DNA of 64,000 nt, taken from positions 544,173-608,172 of the forward strand of contig NZ_LMUO01000019.1 in the NCBI RefSeq assembly GCF_009765905.1, given 5' to 3'. The position numbers were made by a program, and so were the translations under genes. The notes below the pieces were generated by a model that worked only from the letters and a program-made list of their open reading frames with translations, was not told where the DNA came from and ran no database searches. Shown one piece after another: positions 42,064-51,399 of the stretch (positions are counted from its first letter, which is position 1; every line of letters starts with the position of its first letter). Source of the stretch: Mucilaginibacter sp. L196 (GTDB taxonomy: Bacteria; Bacteroidota; Bacteroidia; Sphingobacteriales; Sphingobacteriaceae).

Positions 42064-42621
42064 TTATGCAGGCAAATCAACCATCTTCACAAAAAAGTCC
42101 CAAAGCACAATACCCGCTGAAACTACAATATTAAAGGAATGCTTAGTGCCAAACTGCGGGATCTCGATACAAGCGTCAATCAGCTCCATCGCCTCATCAC
42201 TTACCCCGTTTACCTCATTACCGAAGATCAACGCGTATTTTTCAGTTTTTTGCGGGATGAAGGTGTTTAACATCAGGCTGTTTTCGGCCTGCTCAATGGC
42301 AATGATTTTATAACCGTCTTTGCGCAGCTGTTCAATTGCCGCTACTGGCGTTTCGTAATAAGTCCACGCTATGGATTGCGTAGCACCTAATGCAGTTTTT
42401 TCAATATCGCGATGAGGAGGCTGGGCGGTTATCCCGCAAAGGCAAATCTGTTCAACAGCAAAACCATCCGAAGTACGGAAAATGGAGCCAATATTATTCA
42501 TACTGCGCACATTATCCAATACTACGGCAACCGGCAATTTATCCTGTGCTTTAAACTCGTCTATCGAGGCACGGTTCAATTCATCAAGTTTAAGCTTACG
42601 GTGGTTGGTGTTCTCAGTCAT
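42064..42621 (-). CDS. SpoU/TrmH-family RNA 2'-O-methyltransferase
   Basis: A 185-residue SPOUT-class enzyme. PVAVVLDNVRSMNNIGSIFR (30-49) is the TrmH/SpoU motif 1 with its Asn and Arg. YALIFGNEVNGVSDEAM at about 129-145 is motif 2, and IPQFGTKHSFNIVVSAGIVL at about 154-173 is the trefoil-knot motif 3. The substrate RNA (a tRNA or rRNA ribose) is not predictable. It stands alone on the minus strand, 35 bases downstream of galK. Confidence 0.9.
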   Translation of the reverse strand: MTENTNHRKLKLDELNRASIDEFKAQDKLPVAVVLDNVRSMNNIGSIFRTSDGFAVEQICLCGITAQPPHRDIEKTALGATQSIAWTYYETPVAAIEQLRKDGYKIIAIEQAENSLMLNTFIPQKTEKYALIFGNEVNGVSDEAMELIDACIEIPQFGTKHSFNIVVSAGIVLWDFFVKMVDLPA

Positions 42622-42656
42622 CGATGCAAATATAACATCTTGATTCCTGACTCCCT

Positions 42657-43811
42657 TTAAAATAAAACTCCAACCCCGTCACCAATCAGCGAGCTGTATA
42701 CCGATGGTGCGTAACCTATTTTGTCGGTGTAATATTGGGTAACGGATGCACTAAATTCATCAAATGCTTTTGCTTTAACCAACGCAATAGCGCAACCGCC
42801 AAAACCCGCTCCTGTCATCCTTGCACCGGCAACATTTTTATCTGTTTTGGCGTATTCTACTACAGCATCCAGTTCTTTACCACTCACCTCGTAAAGGTCA
42901 CGTAATGAATCATGCGAAGCATACATTAATCTGCCAAATTCAGTAAGGTTATTAGCCGCTAATGCTTTTGCCGCTAACTTAACACGGTCATTTTCTTCAA
43001 TTACGTGTGTTGCACGTTTTTTAACAGTTTCATCAGTAATTAAATGCTCGTATTGTTTAAATGTATCTGTATCAATATCACACAAATTATTAATATCCAA
43101 TAACTGTTGCAGTTGCTTTAAAGCTGTTGCGCATTCCTGCACACGCTCGTTATATTTAGATTCTGCCAGTTTACGTGGTTTATTGGTATTGATTACGGCC
43201 AATACATGATCACCCAGGTTGCTATCCACAGCCTGATATTCCAGTGTATCACAATTTAACATCAGCGCCTTATCCTTTTCGCCAAAGGCAACCGCAAATT
43301 GGTCCATTATACCGCAATTAACGCCGATAAAGTTGTTCTCAACAGATTTCGCAATCTTAACAAGATCCAATTTAGAGTAAGTCGCGTTAAAAAGTTTATT
43401 TAATGCATAGGCAGTAACCACTTCAATTGATGCAGAAGAAGATAAGCCTGAGCCTATAGGTATATCGCCATAAAAAAGCATATCCAGGCCACCTAGTTTG
43501 TGACCGGCTTTTACAAAATGTTCAATAACACCTAAAGGATAATTATACCAGCCTTCGCCATCTTTTTTATAATCTTGTTGGACAGGTATTTCCAGAAAGT
43601 TATCAAAATTTGTACTTCTGAAACGGAAAACATTATCCTCGTTAGGGGATGTCAGCAGGTAAGTGCCAAACGTTATAGCACAAGGCATTACAAGGCCGCC
43701 ATTATAGTCAATATGTTCGCCTATTAGGTTTACCCTTCCCGGAGAAAACCAGCCGTTTTGAGCAGGTTGATTATAAAATTTAGCAAATTCCTGTTTTAAT
43801 TGGTCATTCAT
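42657..43811 (-). CDS. galK: Galactokinase
   Basis: GHMP kinase of the Leloir pathway phosphorylating D-galactose. I choose the ATG at 43811 (MNDQLKQEF), giving 384 residues like other galactokinases, rather than the upstream in-frame ATG. SPGRVNLIGEHIDYNGG at about 22-38 is the galactokinase signature. IPIGSGLSSSASIEV at about 110-124 is the ATP loop, and ARMTGAGFGGCAIALV near 330 is motif 3. No other gal genes adjoin; galM/galT are not in the window. Confidence 0.96.
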   Translation of the reverse strand: MNDQLKQEFAKFYNQPAQNGWFSPGRVNLIGEHIDYNGGLVMPCAITFGTYLLTSPNEDNVFRFRSTNFDNFLEIPVQQDYKKDGEGWYNYPLGVIEHFVKAGHKLGGLDMLFYGDIPIGSGLSSSASIEVVTAYALNKLFNATYSKLDLVKIAKSVENNFIGVNCGIMDQFAVAFGEKDKALMLNCDTLEYQAVDSNLGDHVLAVINTNKPRKLAESKYNERVQECATALKQLQQLLDINNLCDIDTDTFKQYEHLITDETVKKRATHVIEENDRVKLAAKALAANNLTEFGRLMYASHDSLRDLYEVSGKELDAVVEYAKTDKNVAGARMTGAGFGGCAIALVKAKAFDEFSASVTQYYTDKIGYAPSVYSSLIGDGVGVLF

Positions 43812-43982
43812 AAATGTAAAGAGAGATATGAATCGCAAATATTGTAAATATTTTTATTATTTAATGTAAAATTTACAGTTATTATTTGATGCGAAAAACT
43901 TGTTTTTGGTTAGTGTCAATTTCTTGATAAACGAAACAGAATATATTTTATCTTGTTCAGGATATAACTAAAACTTCCTAAA

Positions 43983-44273
43983 ATGAATCAGTACATTATT
44001 ACAGGATACGATTACACAGATGAAGGTACATTTGATCGCCGGCTGGCTGTTCGCCAGCATCACTTAGATGGCGCCAAGCATTTAAAAGAAAATGGCAACT
44101 ACGTTATTGGCGGCGCTATATTGAACGAAGAAGGCAAAATGATTGGCTCAGTAATGATCCTGCAGTTTGAAACCGAGGAGGGGCTTGATGCGTGGAAACA
44201 AGGCGAGATTTATATCACCCAAAAAATATGGGAGACGATTGATATAAAGCCTTATCGTGTTGCAGAAGTATAA
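43983..44273 (+). CDS. YciI-family protein
   Basis: A 96-residue ferredoxin-like fold protein. QYIITGYDYTDEGTFDRRLAVR continuing with QHHL holds the His-Asp-type pattern of the YCII domain, and NYVIGGAILNEEGKMIGSVM and the D-A-W-K-x-x-x-Y-I-T segment complete it. Family members include oxidases of dienelactone and muconolactone degradation, but here the substrate is unknown. It ends in a bidirectional hairpin terminator, and the divergent galK start is 170 bases to its left. Confidence 0.85.
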   Translation: MNQYIITGYDYTDEGTFDRRLAVRQHHLDGAKHLKENGNYVIGGAILNEEGKMIGSVMILQFETEEGLDAWKQGEIYITQKIWETIDIKPYRVAEV

Positions 44274-44282
44274 AAGCAAATA

Positions 44283-44312
44283 AAAAACCCCACATAGAGT
44301 TGTGGGGTTTTT
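44283..44312. terminator. Bidirectional intrinsic terminator
   Basis: Arms CCCCACA (44288-44294) and TGTGGGG (44301-44307), with AAAAAA on the left and TTTTT on the right. It therefore serves both the YciI gene (plus) and the lipoprotein gene (minus). Confidence 0.92.
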
Positions 44313-44335
44313 GTTCATATATAAATATAATAGGG

Positions 44336-45088
44336 CTATTGTTTTGTTTTCTGTCCTGTTGCCAGATTTATCAGGTAAACAGTGCCATTTATAGTTAAAG
44401 TGGCATTATTGCCGCCATTAAATACAATGCTACCGGTGTAGTTAAATGATCCTTTTGATGGCATACTGCCACTAATGGTAAATGAAGCGGTGCTGCCGCT
44501 TTTGATAACGCCAAGTGGTTTAACTAATGTAAAGTTGGTAAATGTTATATCCACGCTATGGGTGCCGTGGTAACTGGTATCTGTTAGTGATTGGAAAGAG
44601 CCGCTGCGTTTGTATTCGCCATTGATGGTATATGCGGTAAAAGATCTTCCTAAACCCGCAATTGTGAAATTAGAACTTCCGGAAAATGTAGAGGAAAGAG
44701 AGGCATCAGTGAATGATCCGCTGTAACTGGATGTAATGGTCGCGCTATTATTAAATACACCGTTAGTACAATTTAACGCATAGCTATAATCAGCTTTGTA
44801 GGAATAGCTATCGGTGACTCCACGCACTGGCGGTATGCTGCGGTTTACGCTATCTGTCCACACAGTACCACATAAAGAATCAATATTTATTCTGGTTTCA
44901 GATGAAATGCTTACATCATTAAAACCATCTAAAGCACCTTGAGTGTTGGTTGATACTGAAGCTGCAACTAAATCAGCAGCTTCATCTGTAGAATTAGCGT
45001 TAGGTTTATTAGTGCTGTTATTCTTGTTACAAGAAAGTAGCGCACCTGCAATCAAACCTAAAAACGCAAATGATCTGAGTGTTTTCAT
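44336..45088 (-). CDS. Putative lipoprotein, function unknown
   Basis: A 250-residue secreted protein with a lipoprotein signal peptide: MKTLRSFAFLGLIAGALLSC ends in a lipobox with Cys20, and the residues after it are Asn/Ser-rich. The remainder is Ser/Thr/Asn-rich with alternating hydrophobics, which suggests a beta-sheet fold. SDS-type repeats such as SSYSGSFTDASLSSTFSGSS may reflect a beta sandwich. The family is not recognised. An imperfect inverted repeat precedes it, and a shared terminator follows. Confidence 0.75.
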   Translation of the reverse strand: MKTLRSFAFLGLIAGALLSCNKNNSTNKPNANSTDEAADLVAASVSTNTQGALDGFNDVSISSETRINIDSLCGTVWTDSVNRSIPPVRGVTDSYSYKADYSYALNCTNGVFNNSATITSSYSGSFTDASLSSTFSGSSNFTIAGLGRSFTAYTINGEYKRSGSFQSLTDTSYHGTHSVDITFTNFTLVKPLGVIKSGSTASFTISGSMPSKGSFNYTGSIVFNGGNNATLTINGTVYLINLATGQKTKQ

Positions 45089-45092
45089 AATA

Positions 45093-45160
45093 GCAATGGT
45101 TAAAGTTTATAATATTGTTTCGTGTTAGATAAAACAATATCGTAAAGGTTTAACCATCGC
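45093..45160. repeat. Imperfect inverted repeat upstream of the lipoprotein gene
   Basis: Left arm 45093-45120 and right arm 45131-45160 pair over about 23 of 28 positions, with central matches ATATTGTTT/AAACAATAT and outer matches ATGGTTAAA/TTTAACCAT. The loop is 10 bases. It separates the lipoprotein start from the aldo/keto reductase stop and could be a terminator or a leader structure. Confidence 0.65.
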
Positions 45161-45175
45161 TTTAAATTTTACATT

Positions 45176-46039
45176 TTATGAAGCGCTGATGCCTTCCATG
45201 GCTTGCATGTCTTCTGCCGTAAGCGGTACATCAATTGTTTTCATGTTTTCTTCCAGGTGTTTTACGCTTGATGTTCCCGGAATCAGCAAAATGTTATCGG
45301 CATGGTGCAGTAACCAGCTTAATGCCACCTGGTATACGGTCGCACTGTACTTATCTGCCACCTTTTGCAGTTTTTCCTGGCTCGCGACATTAGCAGCGTT
45401 TAACGGGAACCATGGAATAAAGGCAATATTGTTTTCCTTGGTATAATTCAATACTGATTCCCATTTGCGGTTATCAACACTGTACATGTTTTGTACCGAT
45501 ACCACCTCGAAAAATTGTTGTGCTTTCTTTATATCGTCCACACTAACTTCTGATAAGCCGATATGTTTAATCTTACCCTCTTTTTGTACCTTTTGTAAAA
45601 ACTCGAAGGTTTTTTCAGCAGGTACTTTTGGGTCGATACGATGTAATTGATAAAGATCGATCTGATCCAGTTTAAGGCGTTTTAAACTACCCTCCAACGC
45701 TTCTTTCAAATGCTCCGGACTTGAATCAACCGGCCATTGATCCGGTCCTGTACGAAGCAAACCGCCTTTGGTGCCAATAACTAGGTCTGATTTATAAGGA
45801 TATAGCGCTTCAGCAATCAATTCTTCGGATACGTGTGGTCCATAGCTATCAGCAGTATCAATGAAATTTACCCCCAATTCAACAGCACGTTTCAATACAC
45901 GAATGGATTCATCGTGATCCTTAGGCGGCCCCCAAATGCCTTTGCCGGTAATACGCATAGCACCGTAACCCAAACGATTTATAGTAAGATCGCCACCTAA
46001 AGTGAACGTTTTTTTGAATGATATTTTTGTGTCAGCCAT
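45176..46039 (-). CDS. Aldo/keto reductase
   Basis: I choose the ATG at 46039 (MADTKISFKK) over the upstream in-frame ATG because the family begins here; it gives 287 residues. The (beta/alpha)8 barrel landmarks are FIDTADSYGPHVSEELIAEAL (Asp and Tyr of the catalytic tetrad), LVIGTKGGL with the Lys, and LYQLHRIDP with the His. The C-terminal NADPH site holds SWLLHHADNILLIPGTSS. The natural aldehyde or ketone is unknown. Confidence 0.93.
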   Translation of the reverse strand: MADTKISFKKTFTLGGDLTINRLGYGAMRITGKGIWGPPKDHDESIRVLKRAVELGVNFIDTADSYGPHVSEELIAEALYPYKSDLVIGTKGGLLRTGPDQWPVDSSPEHLKEALEGSLKRLKLDQIDLYQLHRIDPKVPAEKTFEFLQKVQKEGKIKHIGLSEVSVDDIKKAQQFFEVVSVQNMYSVDNRKWESVLNYTKENNIAFIPWFPLNAANVASQEKLQKVADKYSATVYQVALSWLLHHADNILLIPGTSSVKHLEENMKTIDVPLTAEDMQAMEGISAS

Positions 46040-46162
46040 GATGATTTGTTTTATGTAGAACTCAATTTTAGCCGTTTTGTTCAATATTAAAACAATGGCA
46101 ATGTCATTTTAGGTGGCGTAACAGGTAACATTAATAATGTATATTGCATCAAATAATTGATT

Positions 46163-46597
46163 ATGGAAGATCAGAATTTCGCCAATCATCGTCGTTATGT
46201 GGCCGGGTATCATTATGTTTTAAGCGGTGTGCTTATCGTCGGTTTAATAATTTCTATTATAAATATATTTCGGCATATAGCTGATCAAGGTGGTCTTTTA
46301 AGTTCGATACTCATTTTATTATTGTTTGTATGTGCAGCTTTGATATGGGGCTTTCTACGCACCTTTCCTTTAAAAGCACAGGACAGAGCCATACGTGCGG
46401 AAGAAGGCCTGCGTTATTTTATACTCACCCGTAAACCTATTGATAGCAAAATTACTATCCGCCAGATTGCGGCCCTGCGTTTTGCGCCTGATGATGAATT
46501 GATCCCCCTTGTAGAGCGTGTCATCGCAGAAAACCTATCGCCGGATGATATTAAAAAAGCAATCAAAAACTGGAAAAGCGATTATCACAGGGTATAA
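46163..46597 (+). CDS. DUF6526-like membrane protein
   Basis: The ATG at 46163 is taken as the start; the frame extends a few codons upstream to a TTG, but the ATG fits better. A 144-residue protein with two helices (about 20-38 and 48-65) and a soluble C-terminal part: LKAQDRAIRAEEGLRYFILT, then RQIAALRFAPDDELIPLVER. I recognise this arrangement as DUF6526, a small family of unknown function common in Bacteroidota and Firmicutes. It precedes the FAD oxidoreductase by 19 bases, so co-transcription is likely. Confidence 0.7.
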   Translation: MEDQNFANHRRYVAGYHYVLSGVLIVGLIISIINIFRHIADQGGLLSSILILLLFVCAALIWGFLRTFPLKAQDRAIRAEEGLRYFILTRKPIDSKITIRQIAALRFAPDDELIPLVERVIAENLSPDDIKKAIKNWKSDYHRV

Positions 46598-46616
46598 TAT
46601 TTGAGTTGGGATTTTG

Positions 46617-48050
46617 ATGAAGCTTGAAAAGCGTGATTTTGATGCGATAATAGTTGGCTCCGGACCTAACGGACTGGCTGCGGCTATCTATTTGCAGCAA
46701 AACGGATTATCGGTATTAATACTCGAAGCGAAAAGTGAAATAGGAGGAGGCCTTAGATCCGCTGAATTGACTTTGCCGGGATTTACACATGACATTTGTT
46801 CAGCGATACACCCGTTGGCAGCTGGTTCACCATTTTTTCAGCAACTGCCACTGGCAGATCATGGATTGGAATATATCTATCCAGAAATTGCTGCTGCGCA
46901 CCCTTTTGATAATGGCACCGCCGCAGTACTTAAACAATCAATTACCGAAACAGCAAAATTATTGGGTAGCGATGAACAAGCTTATTTAAAGCTAATGCAG
47001 CCTATAGTAGATGATTGGCCACTTATTGCTGCCGATGCTTTAGGGCCGTTACATTATCCCAAGCATCCGCTTGCTATGGCAGGGTTTGGTTTATCAGCGT
47101 TAACATCCGCCACGCATCTATCTAAACGTTTTAAAACCGAAGAAGTTAAAGGGTTACTAGCAGGTATGGCGGCACACTCCATGCAGCCATTATCTAAAAT
47201 GACAACCTCGGCGGCGGCATTAGTTTTGATGGCCAATGGTCATTTAAAAGGCTGGCCAATTCCAAAGGGCGGATCAAACCGAATAGCAAATGCTTTAGCC
47301 TCTTATTTTATATCGATAGGCGGGAAGATAGAAACCAATATCTATATAAAATCGCTTGAACAACTGCCATCGGCTCACGCGGTTTTGTTTGATGTATCAC
47401 CCAAACAAATATTGCAAATAGCCGGACACAAGTTTTCTTCACTGTATAAATGGCAGTTAGGACGTTACCGTTATGGCATGGGTGTTTTTAAGGTTGATTG
47501 GGCTTTGGATGGCCCGATTCCTTTTATGGCAGAGGAATGCAAAAAGGCTGGTACAATCCATATTGGTAATACTATAGACGAAATTACCCTTGCCGAGCAG
47601 CAAACCTGGGATGGTCAGCACCCTGAAAAACCATTTGTGCTGTTGGCTCAACAAAGTGTTTTTGATCCATCAAGGGCTCCTGAGGGCAAACATACTGCCT
47701 GGGCCTATTGTCATGTTCCCAATGGATCGAAGTTGGATATGACCAGCGCCATCGAAAACCAAATAGAACGTTTTGCACCTGGTTTTAAAGACCTCATTTT
47801 AGCTAAACATACCATGAGCCCGGCACAAATGGAAGAATATAACCCCAATTACATCGGCGGGGATATTAATGGCGGGGTGATTGATATAGGCCAACTGTTT
47901 ACACGGCCTGCATTGCGTTGGTCGCCCTATAAAACATCGGCAAAGGGTATTTACATCTGCTCCGCATCAACGCCTCCCGGTGGAGGTGTGCATGGTATGT
48001 GCGGATACAATGCAGCCCAAAAAGTGCTTCAAGATATATTTGCGGCATAA
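46617..48050 (+). CDS. FAD-dependent phytoene-desaturase-like oxidoreductase
   Basis: The ATG at 46617 is chosen; the upstream TTG adds one residue. A 477-residue flavoprotein of the phytoene desaturase/PYROXD2 class. The N-terminal FAD-binding DAIIVGSGPNGLAAAIYLQQ is followed by the typical ILEAKSEIGGGLRS. The C-terminal FAD-binding ICSASTPPGGGVHGMCGYNA pattern is characteristic of the PYROXD2-like clade. The substrate is unknown, and no carotenoid genes adjoin. TMEM175 follows 43 bases later. Confidence 0.86.
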   Translation: MKLEKRDFDAIIVGSGPNGLAAAIYLQQNGLSVLILEAKSEIGGGLRSAELTLPGFTHDICSAIHPLAAGSPFFQQLPLADHGLEYIYPEIAAAHPFDNGTAAVLKQSITETAKLLGSDEQAYLKLMQPIVDDWPLIAADALGPLHYPKHPLAMAGFGLSALTSATHLSKRFKTEEVKGLLAGMAAHSMQPLSKMTTSAAALVLMANGHLKGWPIPKGGSNRIANALASYFISIGGKIETNIYIKSLEQLPSAHAVLFDVSPKQILQIAGHKFSSLYKWQLGRYRYGMGVFKVDWALDGPIPFMAEECKKAGTIHIGNTIDEITLAEQQTWDGQHPEKPFVLLAQQSVFDPSRAPEGKHTAWAYCHVPNGSKLDMTSAIENQIERFAPGFKDLILAKHTMSPAQMEEYNPNYIGGDINGGVIDIGQLFTRPALRWSPYKTSAKGIYICSASTPPGGGVHGMCGYNAAQKVLQDIFAA

Positions 48051-48093
48051 GCTGTTCTAAACAATATCCATAATATTTATTATTTTCGGTTCT

Positions 48094-48684
48094 ATGGAAA
48101 AGGGACGCTTAGAAGCATTTAGTGATGGAGTAATAGCCATCATCATCACCATAATGGTTTTAGAGATTAAAATGCCAGGCGCTCAACATGATACGCTTCA
48201 GTCGCTTGTTCCACTTTACCCGGTATTTATTTGCTATGTGATCAGTTTTATTTATGTAGGGATTTACTGGAACAACCATCACCATTTAATGCAGGCAGTA
48301 AAATCTGTAAACGGGGCAACGCTTTGGGCAAATTTGCACCTGCTATTCTGGCTTTCGGTAGTGCCATTGGTTACGGAATGGATGGGGGAAAACAACTTCA
48401 CCAAATGGCCAACTATCATGTATGGCGTATCGCTGATTATGTGCGCGGTAGCTTATGCAATACTGGTGATTATTTTAAAGAAGCACGAAGGCCCGGATTC
48501 GCTTTTTGCTAAGGCGATAGGTAATGATCGTAAAGGCAGGTTATCTATTGTTATATATGCCGTGGCTATTCTATTGGCGTGGGTAAACCCTTGTATTAGT
48601 TTTAGCTTATACTTTCTTGTGGCTTGTATCTGGTTTATACCTGACCGGAGAATTGAAAGTAAAATTTCAGATCACAAAGAATAA
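48094..48684 (+). CDS. TMEM175-family potassium channel protein
   Basis: A 196-residue membrane protein with about six hydrophobic segments. RLEAFSDGVIAIIITIMVLE (5-24) is the family-defining RxxxFSDG motif of the first helix, which lines the pore and selects potassium. Bacterial members form homotetramers. The C-terminus ends after PDRRIESK. The stop codon lies one base from the end of the convergent kinase gene. Confidence 0.88.
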   Translation: MEKGRLEAFSDGVIAIIITIMVLEIKMPGAQHDTLQSLVPLYPVFICYVISFIYVGIYWNNHHHLMQAVKSVNGATLWANLHLLFWLSVVPLVTEWMGENNFTKWPTIMYGVSLIMCAVAYAILVIILKKHEGPDSLFAKAIGNDRKGRLSIVIYAVAILLAWVNPCISFSLYFLVACIWFIPDRRIESKISDHKE

Positions 48685-48685
48685 G

Positions 48686-50860
48686 TTAAGCGATATAGGC
48701 AGGTACAGTAAATGAAAACTCGGTACCAACGTCTTGCTGACTGGTAACCCATATTTTGCCATTACATTTTTCAACCAGATCCTTGCAAAATAGTAAACCC
48801 ATTCCAGTGCCTGATTCCTGATGGGTACCGGTACTGCTATCAACCTTGCTTTTGAAAAGCTTTTTAAGTTTATCGGGTGGGATGCCTGTCCCGGTATCCT
48901 TAACTTTTATCTCAATCATTTCATTATTGGTAGATGCTACAACTTCGATAGTGTCTTTTTCGCCCGAGAATTTTATGGCGTTAGTTATCAGGTTGCGTAT
49001 CACAATGCGGATTGAGTTTGGATCTGCCGAGGCCATAGTGCTATCAGGAACATTATCAATCAAGGTTATACCTTTTAAGGTAGCTTGTTCCTGGTAATTC
49101 TCCATCTCATACTCAACAATATCTTTTATAGAGAAGCTTTTTACCGAGCTTTCAAAATTTTCCATCTGGCTGTTTATCCAAAATAGGAGGGTATCAAGAA
49201 AATCCGAAGTATACTCAAGCTTTTTTAACACACTCGGTATCATTTCAACCAATTCCTGGTGTGTTATCGTATCATCCTGCAGCAAACCGAATAAACCACG
49301 TAAAGTACTCAATGGCGCACGTAAATCATGTGCGAGAACAGAAATCAGCCTGTCTTTTAAAACATTAAGCTCATTAAGTTTATGGGCTTGTTCGTCAATG
49401 TTCTCCTTTTGGCTTAGCACCTCATCGTTTTTTTCCTCAAGCATCAAGTTTATTTTTTGCTGCTTGCGCTTTTGATTGTAATAAACAACCAGGGTGCCAA
49501 TCATCCCTATAATTATTATAATAAATATGGTGTTTAACAAACGTTGACTGTGTAACCTTTGTGTGTAAAGCAGATCTTTTTCTTGTTGTTGCTGTTGCTC
49601 CTGATGTTCTTTAGCCGCAAAATTCAACTCAAAATTATAGGAGGTTAGCTTTTGAATACTTTCGTCACTTTTTAGCTGATTTTTTAAGTCGACATATTCA
49701 AGCAGATATTTATAAGCTTGTGTAAAGTTACCTAAACCAGCCAGCGTTTGGTTTAATTGCATGGCAGATTTAGCCCTTACTGAAAGATCTCCTAGTTTAA
49801 CAGCATATATATGGCCTTGTATGGCATATTTATAGGCGCTGGCGTAATCTTTTTGCAGATTATAAACTGTAGCAAGTCCAATAACAGCGTTTGCCTGGTT
49901 ATTAACAAACTTGTAATCAGCTGCAATTTGTAATGAGGTGTCCAAGTAACTTTTGGCTACTTTAATGTTATTTAAATGGCCGTAGCATAAGCCTAAATCA
50001 GTATATATTGAACCTAAACCGTCTTTATCATCTTGTTTACGGGCTGTTATTAAAGCAGTTTTTAAATGAATAATTGCATCAGTATATTTCCCTTCGGCCA
50101 ATAAAATTTCACCAATATTTTCATTAACGGTTCCAATAACCAGCTGGTCGTTTATCTGTAAAGAAATTTTTATTGCCTTGTTAAAATATTCCAAAGCATT
50201 TGGGTAAACCTCTGTACTTTGCAGTATTACCCCCAGGTCATTGTATATTTCAGATGATAAAGCTTTGTAATGATTTTTAAGTGCTATAAAAAGCCCTTTA
50301 TAGTAAAAATCGAGCGCTTTAGGAATAATGCCCTCACTGTAATAAACTATACCTATGTTTTTATAAGTATCAGTAAGCCCTAGCTGATTATTGATTTGTA
50401 TGTTAATTTGTTGGGCTAAGTTTAAGTAATAAAGCGCGAGTGTATAATTTGCAAGCAGATTATACATACGGCCATATAAAACATAACAGGCGGCAAGCCC
50501 CTTTTTATTTTTTAGCTTTTTATAAATAGATATAGCCGTATCAAAGTCCAGTTTAGCTTCTTCAGAACGGCCTTTAAAATATTTTACATGCCCTACCTGC
50601 AGCAACCCGCTTGCAATGCCCGCGCTGTAGTTTATTTGTTTAGATAATTGTATGCTTTTGTTTCCGTAATAATAACTGCTATCCGGGTTTATGCGGAAAT
50701 AGTCTTCAGCCAGTTTATTCAGTTTATTAATAACTGAAGTATCCGGAGTGGCCCCTAAGTTTGCCAGTAAATTTTTAACGCTGTCAATTTCTCCAACTCC
50801 TACGTTAGCAAAACTCGACAGGCAAAAAAACGAAAAAAGAAAAGTTAGAAAAAATTTCAA
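48686..50860 (-). CDS. TPR-containing sensor histidine kinase
   Basis: A 724-residue membrane kinase. The signal peptide is residues 1-19. TPR repeats fill about 40-400 (for example AIIHLKTALITARKQDDKDG). A helix at about 443-460 crosses the membrane, a coiled coil follows, and HisKA has LISVLAHDLRAPLSTLRGLF with phospho-acceptor His511. The ATPase domain has N623 and N627 in RNLITNAIKF, then DTGTGI, and GTGMGL. No receiver domain is fused and no response regulator is adjacent. The frame starts with TTG at 50860 because no ATG occurs upstream; the signal peptide begins directly there. Confidence 0.92.
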   Translation of the reverse strand: MKFFLTFLFSFFCLSSFANVGVGEIDSVKNLLANLGATPDTSVINKLNKLAEDYFRINPDSSYYYGNKSIQLSKQINYSAGIASGLLQVGHVKYFKGRSEEAKLDFDTAISIYKKLKNKKGLAACYVLYGRMYNLLANYTLALYYLNLAQQINIQINNQLGLTDTYKNIGIVYYSEGIIPKALDFYYKGLFIALKNHYKALSSEIYNDLGVILQSTEVYPNALEYFNKAIKISLQINDQLVIGTVNENIGEILLAEGKYTDAIIHLKTALITARKQDDKDGLGSIYTDLGLCYGHLNNIKVAKSYLDTSLQIAADYKFVNNQANAVIGLATVYNLQKDYASAYKYAIQGHIYAVKLGDLSVRAKSAMQLNQTLAGLGNFTQAYKYLLEYVDLKNQLKSDESIQKLTSYNFELNFAAKEHQEQQQQQEKDLLYTQRLHSQRLLNTIFIIIIIGMIGTLVVYYNQKRKQQKINLMLEEKNDEVLSQKENIDEQAHKLNELNVLKDRLISVLAHDLRAPLSTLRGLFGLLQDDTITHQELVEMIPSVLKKLEYTSDFLDTLLFWINSQMENFESSVKSFSIKDIVEYEMENYQEQATLKGITLIDNVPDSTMASADPNSIRIVIRNLITNAIKFSGEKDTIEVVASTNNEMIEIKVKDTGTGIPPDKLKKLFKSKVDSSTGTHQESGTGMGLLFCKDLVEKCNGKIWVTSQQDVGTEFSFTVPAYIA

Positions 50861-51399
50861 TGTTAAATTTATCTCCCTATATAGTCAGTTAAATCCCGAA
50901 GGTTAAGTTGCTGGGTTATACGTCTAAATCAATAGAAATGTTTACTGCTAATAATTATTAATTAACATCTGATTAATATTATAACCCAAACAAAAAATAA
51001 TTTAATACTGCCTAAATATATATAAAAGAGAATTGCTAATTCAACAAATCAGGGTCAGTTTGATATTTATTTTTAATTATGATTTGTAGCTGTAATTTTT
51101 AAATTTAACTTATAGGAATAATTCACTTTCTCCGGGTGAAAGAATGAAATATCCGGCAGAAAAATAAACTGGTAAAATAATTAAGCCTAACCAGGTAAAC
51201 GCCTGAAAGTATAGCCGGAAATTGAACTTTGATCAATTTGCTAACAAAGGATTAACGCCAAAAGAATTCAGGGAAAACTTTGTTGGTAAACGTGTTTTTA
51301 TTTAAGCTTATATCGTTATTAGCGTGATATTTAATGGGCTGATAATACAAGTCTCGTTGTTTCCCAAATTATTCTTATTTTTGAGAGTTAATTTGTTTT
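50861..51399. other. Kinase-Rrf2 divergent intergenic region
   Basis: 539 bases, AT-rich, without an assured gene. A 27-codon plus-strand frame (TTG at 51222, stop TAA at 51303-51305) gives a peptide ending ENFVGKRVFI. Its codon use looks coding-like, but it has no ATG or family, so I treat it as an unassigned fragment. The promoter-like element for the Rrf2 gene lies near the right end. Confidence 0.5.
51357..51383 (+). promoter_or_regulatory. Putative promoter for the Rrf2 gene
   Basis: TTG (51357-51359) is separated by 16 bases from TATTTTTG (51376-51383), an exact -7 match. A start near 51389 would leave an 11-base leader before the ATG at 51400. Confidence 0.5.

Noticed and set aside
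50861..51399. Prophage or mobile island between the kinase and Rrf2 genes
   Set aside because: No integrase, transposase or phage-like gene; only AT-rich intergenic sequence and an unsupported short frame.
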